Shown: piece after piece, positions 27,031 to 42,036 of the stretch
How the letters are laid out: each line of letters starts with the position of its first letter
Numbering within the stretch: the stretch's first letter is position 1
Assembly: GCA_954871525.1 (NCBI GenBank)
Contig: OX940866.1
Span: forward strand, 37,708,521 to 37,772,520
Origin: Parietaria judaica
Taxonomy: Eukaryota; Streptophyta; Magnoliopsida; Rosales; Urticaceae
DNA length: 64,000 nt
Direction of reading: 5' to 3'
Program-made: the position numbers and the translations under genes
The notes under the pieces: model-generated
The model's input: only the letters and a program-made list of their open reading frames with translations
Database searches by the model: none
Told to the model about the DNA's origin: nothing

Positions 27031-30000
27031 TATACATTGGAATTTTAATATTACAAGCGTTCTCATGCAAAAATATGCAAGGATTAAATTGTTGACGAGA
27101 AATGCCATAGGAAATGCTATAGCATTTCCTATAGCATTTCTTAATTTTACATTTTTTACAACCTTAAATTTCGAACCAATTGAAAAATAATGATTTTAGG
27201 GCTTATACATTGGAATTTGAATATAACGAGAGTTCTCATGCAAAAATATGCAAGGATTAAATTGTTGACGAGAATCGCCTTAGGAAATGCTATAGCATTT
27301 ATTCTAGCATTTCTTTATTTGACATTTTTTACGACCTTAAATTTCGAACCAATTGAAAAAATAATGATTTTAGGGCTTATACATTGGAATTTGAATATAA
27401 CAAGAGTTCTCATGCAAAAATATGCAAGGATTAAATTATTGACGAGAAATGCCATAGGAAATGCTATAGCATTTCCTATAGCATTTCTTTATTTTACATT
27501 TTTGACAACCTTAAATTTCAAACCAATTGAAAAAATAATTATTTTAGGGCTTATACATTGGAATTTTAATATTACAAGAGTTCTCGTGCAAAAATATGCA
27601 AGGATTAAATTGTTGACGAGAAATGCCATAGGAAATGCTATAGCATTTCCTATAGCATTTCTTTATTTGACATTGTTTACGACCTAAAATTCGAACCAAT
27701 TGAAAAAATAATGATTTTAGGGCTTATACATTGGAATTTTAATATTACAAGAGTTCTCATGCAAAAATATGCAAGGATTAAATTGTTGACGAGAAATGCC
27801 AAAGGAAATGCTATAGCATTTCCTATAGAATTTCTTTATTTTAGATTTTTTACAACCTTAAATTTCGAACCAATTGAAAAAATAATGATTTTAGGGCTTA
27901 TACATTGCAATTTGAATATAACAACAGTTCTCATGCAAAAATATGCAAGGATTAAATTGTTGACGAGAAATGCCAAAGGAAATGCTATATCATTTCCTAT
28001 AGAATTTCTTTATTTTAGATTTTTTACAACCTTAAATTTCGAACCAATTGAAAAAATAATGATTTTAGGGCTTATACATTGGAATTTGAATATAAGAAGA
28101 GTTCTCATGCAAAAATATGCAAGGATTAAATTGTTGACGAGAAATGCCATAGGAAATGCTATAGTATTTCCTATAGCATTTCTTTATTTTACATTTTTTA
28201 CAACCTTAAATTTCGAACCAATTGAAAAAATAATGATTTTATAGCTTATACATTGGAATTGGAATATAACAAGAGTTCTCATGCAAAATTATGCAAGGAT
28301 TAAATTGTTGACGAGAAATGCCATAGAAAATTCTATAGCATTTCCTATCGCATTTCTTTATTTTATATTTTTTACAAACCTTTAATTTCGAACCAATTGA
28401 AAAAATAATAATTTTAGGGCTTATACATTGGAATTTCAATATAACAAGAGTTCTCATGCACAATATGCAAGGATTAAATGGTTGACGAGAAATGCCTATG
28501 GAAATACTATAGCATTTCCGATAGCATTTCTTTATTTTGAATTTTTTACAACATTAAATTTCAAACCAATTGTAAAAATACTGATTTTAGTTCTTATACA
28601 TTGGAATTTTAATATTACAAGCGTTCTCATGCAAAAATATGCAAGGATTAAATTGTTGACGAGAAATGCCATAGGAAATGCTATAGCATTTCCAATAGCA
28701 TTTCTTTATTTTACATTTTTTACAACCTTAAATTTCGAAACAATTGAAAAAATAATGATTTTAGGGCTTATACATTGGAATTTGAAAATAACGAGAGTGC
28801 TCATGCACAAATATGCAAGGAATAAATTGTTGACGGGAATTGCCTTAGGAAATGCTATAGCATTTTTTATAGCAATTCTTTATTTGACATTTTTTACAAC
28901 CTTAAATTTCGAACCAATTGAAAAAATAATGATTTCAGGGCTTATACATTGGAATTTGAATATAACAAGAGTTCTCATGCAAAAATATGCAAGGATTCAA
29001 TTGTTGACGAGAAATGCCATAGGTAATGCTATAGCATTTCCTATAGGATTTATTTATTTTACATTTTTGACAACCTTAAATTTCGAACCAATTGAAAAAA
29101 TAATGATTTTAGGGCTTATACATTGGAATTTGAATATAACAAGAGTTCTCATGCAAAATTATGCAAGGAATAAATTGTTGACGAGAAATGCCATAGATAG
29201 CATTTCTTTATTTTATATTTTTTACAACCTTAAATTTCGAACCAATTGAAAAAATAATGATTTTAGGGCTTGTACATTGGAATTTGAATATAACGAGAGT
29301 TCTCATGCGAAAATATGCAAGGATTAAATTGTTGACGAGAAATGTCTTAGGAAATGCTATAGCATTTCTTATAGCATTTCTTTATTTGACATTTTTTACA
29401 ACATTGAATTTCGAACCAATTGAAAAAATAATGATTTTAGGGCTTGTACATTGGAATTTGAATATAACAACAGTTCTCATGCAAAAATATGCAAGGATTA
29501 AATTGTTGACGAGAAATGCCATAGGAAATGCTATAGCATTTCCTATAGCATTTCTTTATTTTACATTTTTTACAACCTTAAATTTCGAACCAATTGAAAA
29601 AATAATGATTTTAGGGCTTATACATAGGAATTGGAATATAACAAGAGTTCTCATGCAAAATTATGCAAGGATTAAATTGTTGACGAGAAATGCCATAGAA
29701 AAAGCTATAGCATTTCCTATCGCATTTCTTTATTTTACATTTTTTACAACCTTAAATTTCGAACCAATTGAAAAAATAATAATTTTAGGGCTTATACATT
29801 GGAATTTGAATATAACATAGTTCTCATGCAAAAATATGCAAGGATTAAATGGTTGACGAGAAATGCCATAGGAAATGCTATAGCATTTCCTATAGCATTT
29901 CTTTATTTTACATTTTTTACAACCTTAAATTTCAAACCAATTGTAAAAATAATGATTTTAGGGCTTATACATTGGAATTTTAATATTACAAGCGTTCTCA

Positions 30001-33000
30001 TGCAAAAATATGCAAGGATTAAATTGTTGACGAGAAATGCCATAGGAAATGCTATAGCATTTCCTATAGCATTTTTTTTATGTTACATTTTTTGCAACTT
30101 TAAATTTCGAACCAATTGAAAAAATAATGATTTTAGAGCTTATACATTGGAATTGGAATATAATAAGAGTTCTCATGTAAAATTATGCAAGTATTAAATT
30201 GTTGACGAGAAATGCCATAGAAAATGCTATCCTATCATATTTCCTTATTTTACATTTTTTACAACCTTAAATTTCGAACCAATTGAGAAAATAATGATTT
30301 TAGGGCTTATACATTGGAATTTAAATATAACAAGAGTTCTCATGCAAAAATATGCAAGGATTAATTGGTTGACGAGAAATGTAGCATTTCCTATCGCATT
30401 TCTTTATTTTACATTTTTTACAACCTTAAAATTCAAACCAATTGTAAAAATAATGATTTTAGGGCTTATACATTGGAATTTTAATATTACAAGCGTTCTC
30501 ATGCAAAAATATGCAAGGATTAAATTGTTGGCGAGATATGCCATAGGAAATGCTATAGCATTTCCTATAGCATTTCTTTATTTTACATTTTTTACAACCT
30601 TAAATTTCGAACCAATTGAAAAAATAATGATTTTAGGGCTTATACATTGGAATTTTAATATAACAAGAGTTCCCATGCAAAAATATGCAAGGATGAAATT
30701 GTTGACGAGAAATGCCATAGGAAATGCTATAGAATTTCCTATAGAATTTCTTTATTTTACATTTTTTACAACCTTAAATTTCGAACCAATTGAAAAAATG
30801 ATTATTTTAGGGCTTATACGTTGGAATTTGAATATAACTAGAGTTCTCATGCATAAATATGCAAGGATTAAATTGTTGACGAGAAATGCCATAGGAAATG
30901 CTATAGCATTTCCTATAACATTTCTTTATTTTACATTTTTTACAACCTTAAATTTCAAACCAATTGAAAAAATATTGATTTTTGGGCTTATACATTGGAA
31001 TTTTAATATTACAAACGCTCTCATGCAAAAATATGCAAGGATTAAATTGTTGACGAGAAATGCCATAGGAAATGCTATAGCATTTCCTATAGCATTTCTT
31101 TATTTTACATTGTTTACGACCTAAAATTCAAACCAATTGAAAAAATAATGATTATAGGGCTTATACATTGGAATTTGAATATAACAGGAGTACTCATGCT
31201 AAAATATGCAAGGATTAAATTGTTGACGAGGAATGCCATAGGAAATGCTATAGTAGTTCCTATAGCATTTCTTTATTTTCCATTTTTTTACAACCTTAAA
31301 TTTCGAACCAATTGAAAAAATAATGATTTTAGGGCTTATACATTGGAATTTGAATATAACAAGAGTTCTCATGCAAAAAAATGCAAGGATTAAATTGTTG
31401 ACGAGAAATGCCATACGAAATGCTATAGTATTTCCTATAGCATTTCTTTATTTGACATTTTTTACAACCTTAAATATCGAACCAATTGAAAAAAATAATG
31501 ATTTTAGGGCTTATACATTGGAATTTAAATATAACAAGAGTTTTCATGCAAAAATATGCAAGGAATAAACTGTTGACGACAAATGCCATACGAAATGCTA
31601 TAGCATTTCCTATAGCATTTCTTTATTTGACATTTTTTACAACCTTAAACTTCAAACCAATTGAAAAAATAATGATTTTAGGGCTTATACATTGGAATTT
31701 GAATATAACAAGAGTTCTCATGCAAAAATATGCAAGGATTAAATTGTTGACGAGAAATTCCATAGGAAATGCTATAGAATTTCCTATAGAATTTCTTTAT
31801 TTTCCATTTTTTTACAACCTTAAATTTCGAACCAATTGAAAAAATAATGATTTTAGGGCTTATACATTGGAATTTTAATATTACAAGCGTTCTCATGCAA
31901 AAATATGCAAGGATTAAATTGTTGACGTGAAATTTCATAGAAAATTCTATTGCATTTCCTATAGCATTTCTTTATTTTACATTGTTTACGACCTTAAATT
32001 TTGAACCAATTGAAAAAATAATGATTTTAGGGCTTATACATTGGAATTTTAATATTACAAGCGTTCTCATGCAAAAATATGCAAGGATTAAATGGTTGAC
32101 GAGAAATGCCATAGGAAATGCTATAGTATTTCCTATAGCATTTCTTTATTTTACATTTTTTACAACCTTAAATTTCGAACCAATTGAAAAAATAGTGATT
32201 TTAGGGCTTGTACATTGGAATTTGAATATAACAAGAGTTCTCATGCAAAAATATGCAAGGATTAAATTGTTGACGAGAAATGCCATAGGAAATGCTATAG
32301 CATTTCCTATAGAATTTCTTTATTTTACATTTTTTACAAGCTTAAATTTCGAACCAATTGAAAAAATAATGATTTTAGGGCTTATACATTGGAATTTGAA
32401 TATAACAAGAGTTCTCATGCAAAAAAATATGCAAGGATTAAATTGTTGATGAGGAATGCCATAGGAAATGCTATAGCATTTCCTATAGCATTTCTTTATT
32501 TGACATTTTTTACAACCTTAAATTTCGAACCAATTGAAAAAATAGTGATTTTAGGGCTTGTACATTGGAATTTGAATATAACAAGAGTTCTCATGCAAAT
32601 ATATGCAAGGATTAAATTGTTGACGAGAAATGCCATAGGAAATGCTATAGCATTTCCTATAGAATTTCTTTATTTTACATTTTTTACAACCTTAAATTTC
32701 GAACCAATTGAAAAAATAATGATTTTAGGGCTTATACATTGGAATTTGAATATAACAAGAGTTCTCATGCAAAAAAATATGCAAGGATTAAATTGTTGAT
32801 GAGGAATGCCATAGGAAATGCTATAGTATTTCCTATAGCATTTCTTTATTTTTCATTTTTTTACAACCTTAAATTTCGAACCAATTGAAAAAATAATGAT
32901 TTTAGTGCTTATACATTGGAATTTTAATATTACAAACGTTCTCATGCAAAAATATGCAAGGATTAAATTGTTGACGTGAAATTTCATACATAATTCTATA

Positions 33001-34050
33001 GCATTTCCTATAGCATTTCTTTATTTTACATTGTTTACGACCTAAAAGTCTAACCAATTGAAAAAATAATTATTTTAGGACTTATACATTGGAATTTGAA
33101 CATAACAAGAGTTCTCATGCCAAAATATGCAAGGATTAAATTGTTGACGAGAAATGCCATACGAAATGCTATAGCATTTCCTATAGCATTTCTTTATTTT
33201 ACATTTTTTACAACTTTAAATTTTGAACCAATTGAAAAAATAATGATTTTAGGGCTTATACATTGGAATTTGAATATAACAAGAGTTCCCATGCAAAAAT
33301 ATGCAAGGATGATATTGTTGACGAGAAATGCCATAGGAAATGCTATAGAATTTCCTATAGAATTTCTTTATTTTACATTTTTTACAACCTTAAATTTCGA
33401 ACCAATTGAAAAAATGATTATTTTAGGGCTTATACGTTGGAATTTGAATATAACTAGAGTTCTCATGCATAAATATGCAAGGATTAAATTGTTGACGAGA
33501 AATGCCATAGGAAATGCTATAGCATTTCCTATAACATTTCTTTATTTTACATTTTTTACAACCTTAAATTTCAAACCAATTGAAAAATAATGATTTTTGG
33601 GCTTATACATTGGAATTTTAATATTACAAAGGTTCTCATGCAAAAATATGCAAGGATTAAATTGTTGACGAGAAATGCCATAGGAAATGCTATAGAATTT
33701 CCTATAGCATTTCTTTATTTTACATTGTTTACGACCTAAAATTCGAACCAATTGAAAAAATAATGATTTTAGGGCTTATACATTGGAATTTGAATATAAC
33801 AAGAGTTCTCACGCAAAAATATGCAAGGATTAAATTGTTGACGAGAAACGCCATAGGAAATGCTATAGCATTTCCTATAGCATTTCTTTATTTGACATTT
33901 TTTACAACCTTAAATTTCGAACCAATTGAAAAAATAGTGATTTTAGGGCTTGTACATTGGAATTTGAATATAACAAGAGTTCTCATGCAAAAATATGCAA
34001 GGATTAAATTGTTGACGAGAAATGCCATACGAAATGCTATAGCATTTTCT
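27030..34050 (+). repeat. Second copy of the 14.7-23.4 kb region (large segmental duplication)
   Basis: From about 27030 the sequence matches 14685 onward at an offset of 12,345 bp, then 12,324 bp after two deletions (20 bp at 29196 and 1 bp near 29816). This continues to about 32700. From there it matches 22470 onward at an offset of 10,232 bp. The copy therefore carries one block D 12-mer where the other has two. Marker variants of blocks C, 16.3-18.2 kb, D and E occur in the same order. Confidence 0.88.
29190..29210. repeat. Monomer dyad with exact 20-bp deletion
   Basis: Here the sequence reads GCCATAGATAGCATTTC, whereas the sister monomer at about 16850 has the full dyad. Exactly 20 bp, most of the palindrome core, are missing. 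Because the sister is intact, the deletion happened after the 12.3-kb duplication. Confidence 0.88.
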
Positions 34051-34499
34051 ATAGCATTTCTTTATTTGACATTTTTTACAACCTTAAATTTCGAACCAAT
34101 TGAAAAAAATAATGATTTTAGGGCTTATACATTGGAATTTGAATATAACAAGAGTTTTCATGCAAAAATATGCAAGGAATAAACTGTTGACGAGAAATGC
34201 CATACGAAATGCTATAGCATTTGCTATAGCATTTCTTTATTTGACATTTTTTACAACCTTAAACTTCAAACCAATTGAAAAAATAATGATTTTAGGGCTT
34301 ATACATTGGAATTTGAATATAACAAGAGTTCTCATGCAAAAATATGCAAGGATTAAATTGTTGACGAGAAATTCCATAGGAAATGCTATAGAATTTCCTA
34401 TAGAATTTCTTTATTTTCCATTTTTTTACAACCTTAAATTTCGAACCAATTGAAAAAATAATGATTTTAGGGCTTATACATTGGAATTTTAATATTACA

Positions 34500-37400
34500 A
34501 GCGTTCTCATGCAAAAATATGCAAGGATTAAATTGTTGACGTGAAATTTCATAGAAAATTCTATTGCATTTCCTATAGCATTTCTTTATTTTACATTGTT
34601 TACGACCTTAAATTTTGAACCAATTGAAAAAATAATGATTTTAGGGCTTATACATTGAAATTTTAATATTACAAGCGTTCTCATGCAAAAATATGCAAGG
34701 ATTAAATGGTTGACGAGAAATGCCATAGGAAATGCTATAGTATTTCCTATAGCATTTCTTTATTTTACATTTTTTACAACCTTAAATTTCGAACCAATTG
34801 AAAAAATAATGATTTTAGGGCTTATACATTGGAATTTGAATATTACAAGCGTTCTCATGCAAAAATATGCAAGGATTAAATTATTGACGAGAAATGCCAT
34901 AGTAAATGCTATAGCATTTCCTATAGAATTTCTTTATTTTACATTTTTTACAACCTTAAATTTCGAACCAATTGAAAAAAAAAATGATTTTAGGGTTTAT
35001 ACATTAGAATTTAAATATTACAAGCGTTCTCATGCAAAAATATGCAAGGATTAAATTGTTGACGTGAAATTTCATAGGAAATGCTATAGCATTTCCTATA
35101 GCATTTCCTATAGCATTTCTTTATTTTACATTGTTTACGACCAAAAATATTGAACCAATAGAAAAAATAATGATTTTAGGGTTTATACATTGGAATTTGA
35201 ATAAAACAAGAGTTCTCATGCAAAAATATGCAATGATTAAATTGTTGACGAGAAACGCCATAGGAAATGCTATAGCATTTCCTATAGCATTTCTTTATTT
35301 GACATTTTTTACAACCTTAAATTTCGAACCAATTGAAAAAATAGTGATTTTAGGGCTTGTACATTGGAATTTGAATATAACGAGAGTTCTCATGCAAAAA
35401 TATGCAAGGATTAAATTGTTGACGAGAAATGCCATAGGAAATGCTATAGCATTTCCTATAGAATTTCTTTATTTTACATTTTTTACAACCTTAAATTTCG
35501 AACCAATTGAAAAAATAATGATTTTAGGGCCTATACATTGGAATTTGAATATAACAAGAGTTCTCATGCAAAAAAATATGCAAGGATTAAATTGTTGATG
35601 AGGAATGCCATAGGAAATGCTATAGTATTTCCTATAGCATTTCTTTATTTTTCATTTTTTTACAACCTTAAATTTCGAACCAATTGAAAAAATAATGATT
35701 TTAGTGCTTATACATTGGAATTTTAATATTACAAACGTTCTCATGCAAAAATATGCAAGGATTAAATTGTTGACGTGAAATTTCATAGAAAATTCTATTG
35801 CATTTCCTATAGCATTTCTTTATTTTACATTGTTTACGGCCTTAAATTTTGAACCAATTGAAAAAATAATGATTTTAGGGCTTATACATTGGAATTTTAA
35901 TATTACAAGCGTTCTCATGCAAAAATATGCAAGGATTAAATGGTTGACGAGAAATGCCATAGGAAATGCTATAGTATTTCCTATAGCATTTCTTTATTTT
36001 ACATTTTTTACAACCTTAAATTTTGAACCAATTGAAAAAATAATGATTTTAGGGCTTATACATTGGAATTTGAATATTACAAGCGTTCTCATGCAAAAAT
36101 ATGCAAGGATTAAATTATTGACGAGAAATGCCATAGGAAATGCTATAGCATTTCCTATAGAATTTCTTTATTTTACATTTTTTACAACCTTAAATTTCGA
36201 ACCAATTGAAAAAAAAAATGATTTTAGGGTTTATACATTAGAATTTAAATATTACAAGCGTTCTCATGCAAAAATATGCAAGGATTAAATTGTTGACGTG
36301 AAATTTCATAGGAAATGCTATAGCATTTCCTATAGCATTTCCTATAGCATTTCTTTATTTTACATTGTTTACGACCAAAAATATTGAACCAATAGAAAAA
36401 ATAATGATTTTAGGGTTTATACATTGGAATTTGAATAAAACAAGAGTTCTCATGAAAAAATATGCAATGATTAAATTGTTGACGAGAAACGCCATAGGAA
36501 ATGCTATAGCATTTCCTATAGCATTTCTTTATTTGACATTTTTTACAACCTTAAATTTCGAACCAATTGAAAAAATAGTGATTTTAGGGCTTGTACATTG
36601 GAATTTGAATATAACAAGAGTTCTCATGCAAAAATATGCAAGGATTAAATTGTTGACGAGAAATGCCATAGGAAATGCTATAGCATTTCCTATAGAATTT
36701 CTTTATTTTACATTTTTTACAACCTTAAATTTCGAACCAATTGAAAAAATAATGATTTTAGGGCCTATACATTGGAATTTGAATATAACAAGAGTTCTCA
36801 TGCAAAAAAATATGCAAGGATTAAATTGTTGATGAGGAATGCCATAGGAAATGCTATAGTATTTCCTATAGCATTTCTTTATTTTTCATTTTTTTACAAC
36901 CTTAAATTTCGAACCAATTGAAAAAATAATGATTTTAGTGCTTATACATTGGAATTTTAATATTACAAACGTTCTCATGCAAAAATATGCAAGGATTAAA
37001 TTGTTGACGTGAAATTTCATAGAAAATTCTATTGCATTTCCTATAGCATTTCTTTATTTTACATTGTTTACGACCTTAAATTTTGAACCAATTGAAAAAA
37101 TAATGATTTTAGGGCTTATACATTGGAATTTTAATATTACAAGCGTTCTCATGCAAAAATATGCAAGGATTAAATGGTTGACGAGAAATGCCATAGGAAA
37201 TGCTATAGTATTTCCTATAGCATTTCTTTATTTTACATTTTTTACAACCTTAAATTTCGAACCAATTGAAAAAATAATGATTTTAGGGCTTATACATTGG
37301 AATTTGAATATTTCAAGCGTTCTCATGCAAAAATATGCAAGGATTAAATTATTGACGAGAAATGCCATAGGAAATGCTATAGCATTTCCTATAGAATTTC

Positions 37401-38245
37401 TTTATTTTACATTTTTTACAACCTTAAATTTCGAACCAATTGAAAAAAAAAATGATTTTAGGGTTTATACATTAGAATTTAAATATTACAAGCGTTCTCA
37501 TGCAAAAATATGCAAGGATTAAATTGTTGACGTGAAATTTCATAGGAAATGCTATAGCATTTCCTATAGCATTTCCTATAGCATTTCTTTATTTTACATT
37601 GTTTACGACCAAAAATATTGAACCAATAGAAAAAATAATGATTTTAGGGTTTATACATTGGAATTTGAATAAAACAAGAGTTCTCATGCAAAAATATGCA
37701 ATGATTAAATTGTTGACGAGAAACGCCATAGGAAATGCTATAGCATTTCCTATAGCATTTCTTTATTTGACATTTTTTACAACCTTAAATTTCGAACCAA
37801 TTGAAAAAATAGTGATTTTAGGGCTTGTACATTGGAATTTGAATATAACAAGAGTTCTCATGCAAAAATATGCAAGGATTAAATTGTTGACGAGAAATGC
37901 CATAGGAAATGCTATAGCATTTCCTATAGAATTTCTTTATTTTACATTTTTTACAACCTTAAATTTCGAACCAATTGAAAAAATAATGATTTTAGGGCTT
38001 ATACATTGGAATTTGAATATAACAAGAGTTCTCATGCAAAAAAATATGCAAGGATTAAATTGTTGATGAGGAATGCCATAGGAAATGCTATAGTATTTCC
38101 TATAGCATTTCTTTATTTTTCATTTTTTTACAACCTTAAATTTCGAACCAATTGAAAAAATAATGATTTTAGTGCTTATACATTGGAATTTTAATATTAC
38201 AAACGTTCTCATGCAAAAATATGCAAGGATTAAATTGTTGACGTG
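34500..38245 (+). repeat. HOR block F: 7-mer, 1,234-bp period, 3 copies
   Basis: Matching monomers start at 35131, 36365 and 37599, and at 35830 and 37064. 7 x 174 is 1,218. The extra 16 bases are one added 12-bp dyad sub-repeat plus small A-run expansions (GAAAAAAAAAATG at about 34974, 36208 and 37442). Other markers are GACCAAAAATATTGAACC, CCAATAGAAAAAATAATG and GTTTATACATTAGAATTTAAAT. The block ends where GTGAAATTTTATACATAATTC appears near 38245. Confidence 0.9.
35077..35120. repeat. Expanded dyad with an extra 12-bp sub-repeat
   Basis: The right arm carries three copies of CTATAGCATTTC where two are normal, a clean 12-bp expansion. The same expansion is at 36311-36354 and 37545-37588, the other two units of block F. 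It shows slippage or recombination acting at the scale of the 12-bp sub-repeat. Confidence 0.9.
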
Positions 38246-39690
38246 AAATTTTATACATAATTCTATAGCATTTCCTATAGCATTTCTTTATTTTACATTG
38301 TTTACGACCTAAAAGTCTAACCAATTGAAAAAATAATTATTTTAGGACTTATACATTGGAATTTGAACATAACAAGAGTTCTCATGCCAAAATATGAAAG
38401 GATTAAATTGTTGACGAGAAATGCCATACGAAATGCTATAGCATTTCCTATAGCATTTCTTTATTTTACATTTTTTACAACTTTAAATTTTGAACCAATT
38501 GAAAAAATAATGATTTTAGGGCTTATACATTGGAATTTGAATATAACAAGAGTTCCCATGCAAAAATATGCAAGGATGATATTGTTGACGAGAAATGCCA
38601 TAGGAAATGCTATAGAATTTCCTATAGAATTTCTTTATTTTACATTTTTTACAACCTTAAATTTCGAACCAATTGAAAAAATGATTATTTTAGGGCTTAT
38701 ACGTTGGAATTTGAATATAACTAGAGTTCTCATGCATAAATATGCAAGGATTAAATTGTTGACGAGAAATGCCATAGGAAATGCTATAGCATTTCCTATA
38801 ACATTTCTTTATTTTACATTTTTTACAACCTTAAATTTCAAACCAATTGAAAAAATAATGATTTTTGGGCTTATACATTGGAATTTTAATATTACAAAGG
38901 TTCTCATGCAAAAATATGCAAGGATTAAATTGTTGACGAGAAATGCCATAGGAAATGCTATAGAATTTCCTATAGCATTTCTTTATTTTACATTGTTTAC
39001 GACCTAAAATTCGAACCAATTGAAAAAATAATGATTTTAGGGCTTATACATTGGAATTTGAATATAACAGGAGTTCTCATGCTAAAATATGCAAGGAATA
39101 AATTGTTGACGAGGAATGCCATAGGAAATGCTATAGTATTTCCTATAGCATTTTTTTATTTTCCATTTTTTTACAACCTTAAATTTCGAACCAATTGAAA
39201 AAATAATGATTTTAGGGCTTATACATTGGAATTTGAATATAACAAGAGTTCTCATGCAAAAAAATGCAAGGATTAAATTGTTGACGAGAAATGCCATACG
39301 AAATGCTATAGCATTTTCTATAGCATTTCTTTATTTGACATTTTTTACAACCTTAAATTTCGAACCAATTGAAAAAAATAATGATTTTAGGGCTTATACA
39401 TTGGAATTTGAATATAACAAGAGTTTTCATGCAAAAATATGCAAGGAATAAACTGTTGACGAGAAATGCCATACGAAATGCTATAGCATTTGCTATAGCA
39501 TTTCTTTATTTGACATTTTTTACAACCTTAAACTTCAAACCAATTGAAAAAATAATGATTTTAGGGCTTATACATTGGAATTTGAATATAACAAGAGTTC
39601 TCATGCAAAAATATGCAAGGATTAAATTGTTGACGAGAAATTCCATAGGAAATGCTATAGAATTTCCTATAGAATTTCTTTATTTTACAT
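38245..39690 (+). repeat. Distant copy of about 25.53-26.98 kb (end of block E plus linker)
   Basis: Markers match 12,713 bp upstream: the TTGAACATAAC monomer (38363 and 25650), the ACAGGAGTTCTCATGC monomer, GCAAAAAAATGCAAGG, AATTGAAAAAAATAATG and GCATTTGCTATAGC. Agreement ends near 39690, where TTTTACATTTTTTACAACC replaces the T7 form seen at 26970. Confidence 0.86.
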
Positions 39691-42020
39691 TTTTTACAAC
39701 CTTAAATTTCGAACCAATTAAAAAAATAATAATTTTAGGGCTTTTACATTGGAATTTGAATATAACAAGAATTCTCATGCAAAAATATGCAAGGATTAAA
39801 TTGTTGACGAGAAATGCCATAGGAAATGCTATAGCATTTCCTATAGCATTTCTTTATTTGACATTTTTTACAACCTTAAGTTTCGAACCAATTGAAAAAA
39901 TTAATGATTTTAGGGCTTATACATTGGAGTTTTAATATTACAAGCGTTCTCATACAAAAATATGCAATGATTAAATTGTTGACGTGAAATTTCATAGAAT
40001 TTCTTTATTTTACATTGTTTACGAACTAAAATTTCGAACCAATAGAAAAAATAATGATTTTAGGGCTTATACATTGGAATTTCAATATAACAAGAGTTCT
40101 CATGCAAAAATATGCAAGGATTAAATTGTTGACGAGAAACGCCATAGGAAATGCTATAGCATTTCCTATAGCATTTCTTTATTTGACATTTTACAACCTT
40201 AAATTTCGAACCAATTGAAAAAATAATGATTTTAGGGCTTATACATTGGAATTTGAATATAACAAGAGTTCTCATGCCAAAATATGCAAGGATTAAATTG
40301 GTGACGAGAAATGCCATAGGAAATACTATAGAACTTCCTATAGAATTTCTTTATTTTACATTTTTTACAACCTTAAATTTCAAACCAATTGAAAAAATAA
40401 TGATTTTAGGGCTTATACATTGGAATTTGAATATAACAAGAGTTCTCATGCAAAAATATGCAAGCATTAAATTGTTGACAAGAAATGCCATAGGAAATGC
40501 TATAGAACTTCCTATAGAATTTCTTTATTTTACATTTTTTACAACCTTAAATTTCGAACCAATTGAAAAAATAATGATATTAGGGCTTATACATTGGAAA
40601 TTGAATATAACAAGAGTTCTCATGCAAAAAATGCAAGGATTAAATGGTTGACAAAAAATGCCATAGGAAATGCTATAGCATTTCCTATAGCATTTCTTTA
40701 TTTTACATTTTTTACAACCTTAAGTTTCGAACCAATTGAAAAAATAATGATTTTAAGGCTTATACATTGGAATATGAATATTACCAGCGTTCTCATGCAA
40801 AAATATGCAAGGATTAAATTATTGACGAGAAATGCCATAGGAAATGCTACTATAGCATTTCTTTATTTTACATTTTTTACAACCTTAAATTTCGAACCAA
40901 TTGAAAAAATAATGATTTTAGGGCTTATACATTGGAATTTTAATATTACAAGCGTTCTCATGCAAAACTATGCAAGGATTAAATTGTTGACGATAAATGC
41001 CATAGGAAATGCTAGAATTTCCTATAGCATTTCTTTATTTTACATTGTTTACGACCTAAAATTTTGAACCAATTGAAAAAATAATGATTTTAGGGCTTAC
41101 ACATTGGAATTTGAATATAACAAGAGTTCTCATGCAAAAATATGCAAAGATTAAATTGTTGACGAGAAATGCCATAGGAAATGCTAGTATTTCCTATAGC
41201 AATTCTTTATTTTACATTGTTTACGACCTAAAATTCGAACCAATTGAAAAAATAATGATTTTAGGGCTTATACATTGGAATTTGAATATAACAAGAGTTC
41301 TCATGCCAAAATATGCAAGAATTAAATTTTTGATGAGAAATGCCATAGGAAATGCTATAGTATTTCCTATAGCATTTCTTTATTTTACATTTTTTACAAC
41401 CTTAAATTTCGAACCAATTGAAAAATAATGATTTTAGGGCTTATACATTGGAATTTGAATATAACAAGAGTTCTCATGCCAAAATATGCAAGGATTAAAT
41501 TGTTGACGAGAAATGCCATAGGAAATGCTATAGCATTTCCTATAGCATTTCTTTATTTTACATTTTTTACAACCTTAAATTTCGAACCAATTGAAAAAAT
41601 AATGATTTTAGGGCTTATACATTGGAGTTTGAATATAACAAGTGTTCTCATGAAAAAATATGCAAGGATTAAATTGTCGACGAGAAATGCCATAGGAAAT
41701 GCTATAGAATTTCCTATAGAATTTCTTTATTTTAGATTTTTACAACCTTAAACTTCGAACCAATTGAAAAAATAATGATTTTAGGGCTTATACATTGGAA
41801 TTTGAATATAACAAGAGTTCTCATGCAAAAATATGCAAGGATTAAATTGTTGACAAGAAATGCCATAGGAAATGCTATAGCATTTCCTATAGCATTTCTT
41901 TATTTTACATTTTTTACAACCTTAAATTTCAAAACAATTAAAAAAAATGATTTTAGGGCTTATACATTGGAATTTTAATATTACAAGCGTTCTCATGCAA
42001 AAATATACAAGGATTAAATT
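39690..42020 (+). repeat. Irregular satellite monomers, no HOR seen
   Basis: About 13 monomers with many private changes: a contracted dyad GACGTGAAATTTCATAGAATTTC at about 39982, ATAGAACTTCCTATAG at about 40328 and 40502, GCTACTATAGC at about 40846, GCTAGAATTTCC at about 41011, GCTAGTATTTCC at about 41184, AACCTTAAACTTCG at about 41745 and CAATTAAAAAAAATG at about 41935. No pair inside this stretch is near-identical over more than a monomer or so. It separates the left HOR families from the right ones. Confidence 0.8.
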
Positions 42021-42036
42021 GTTGACGAGAAAAGCC

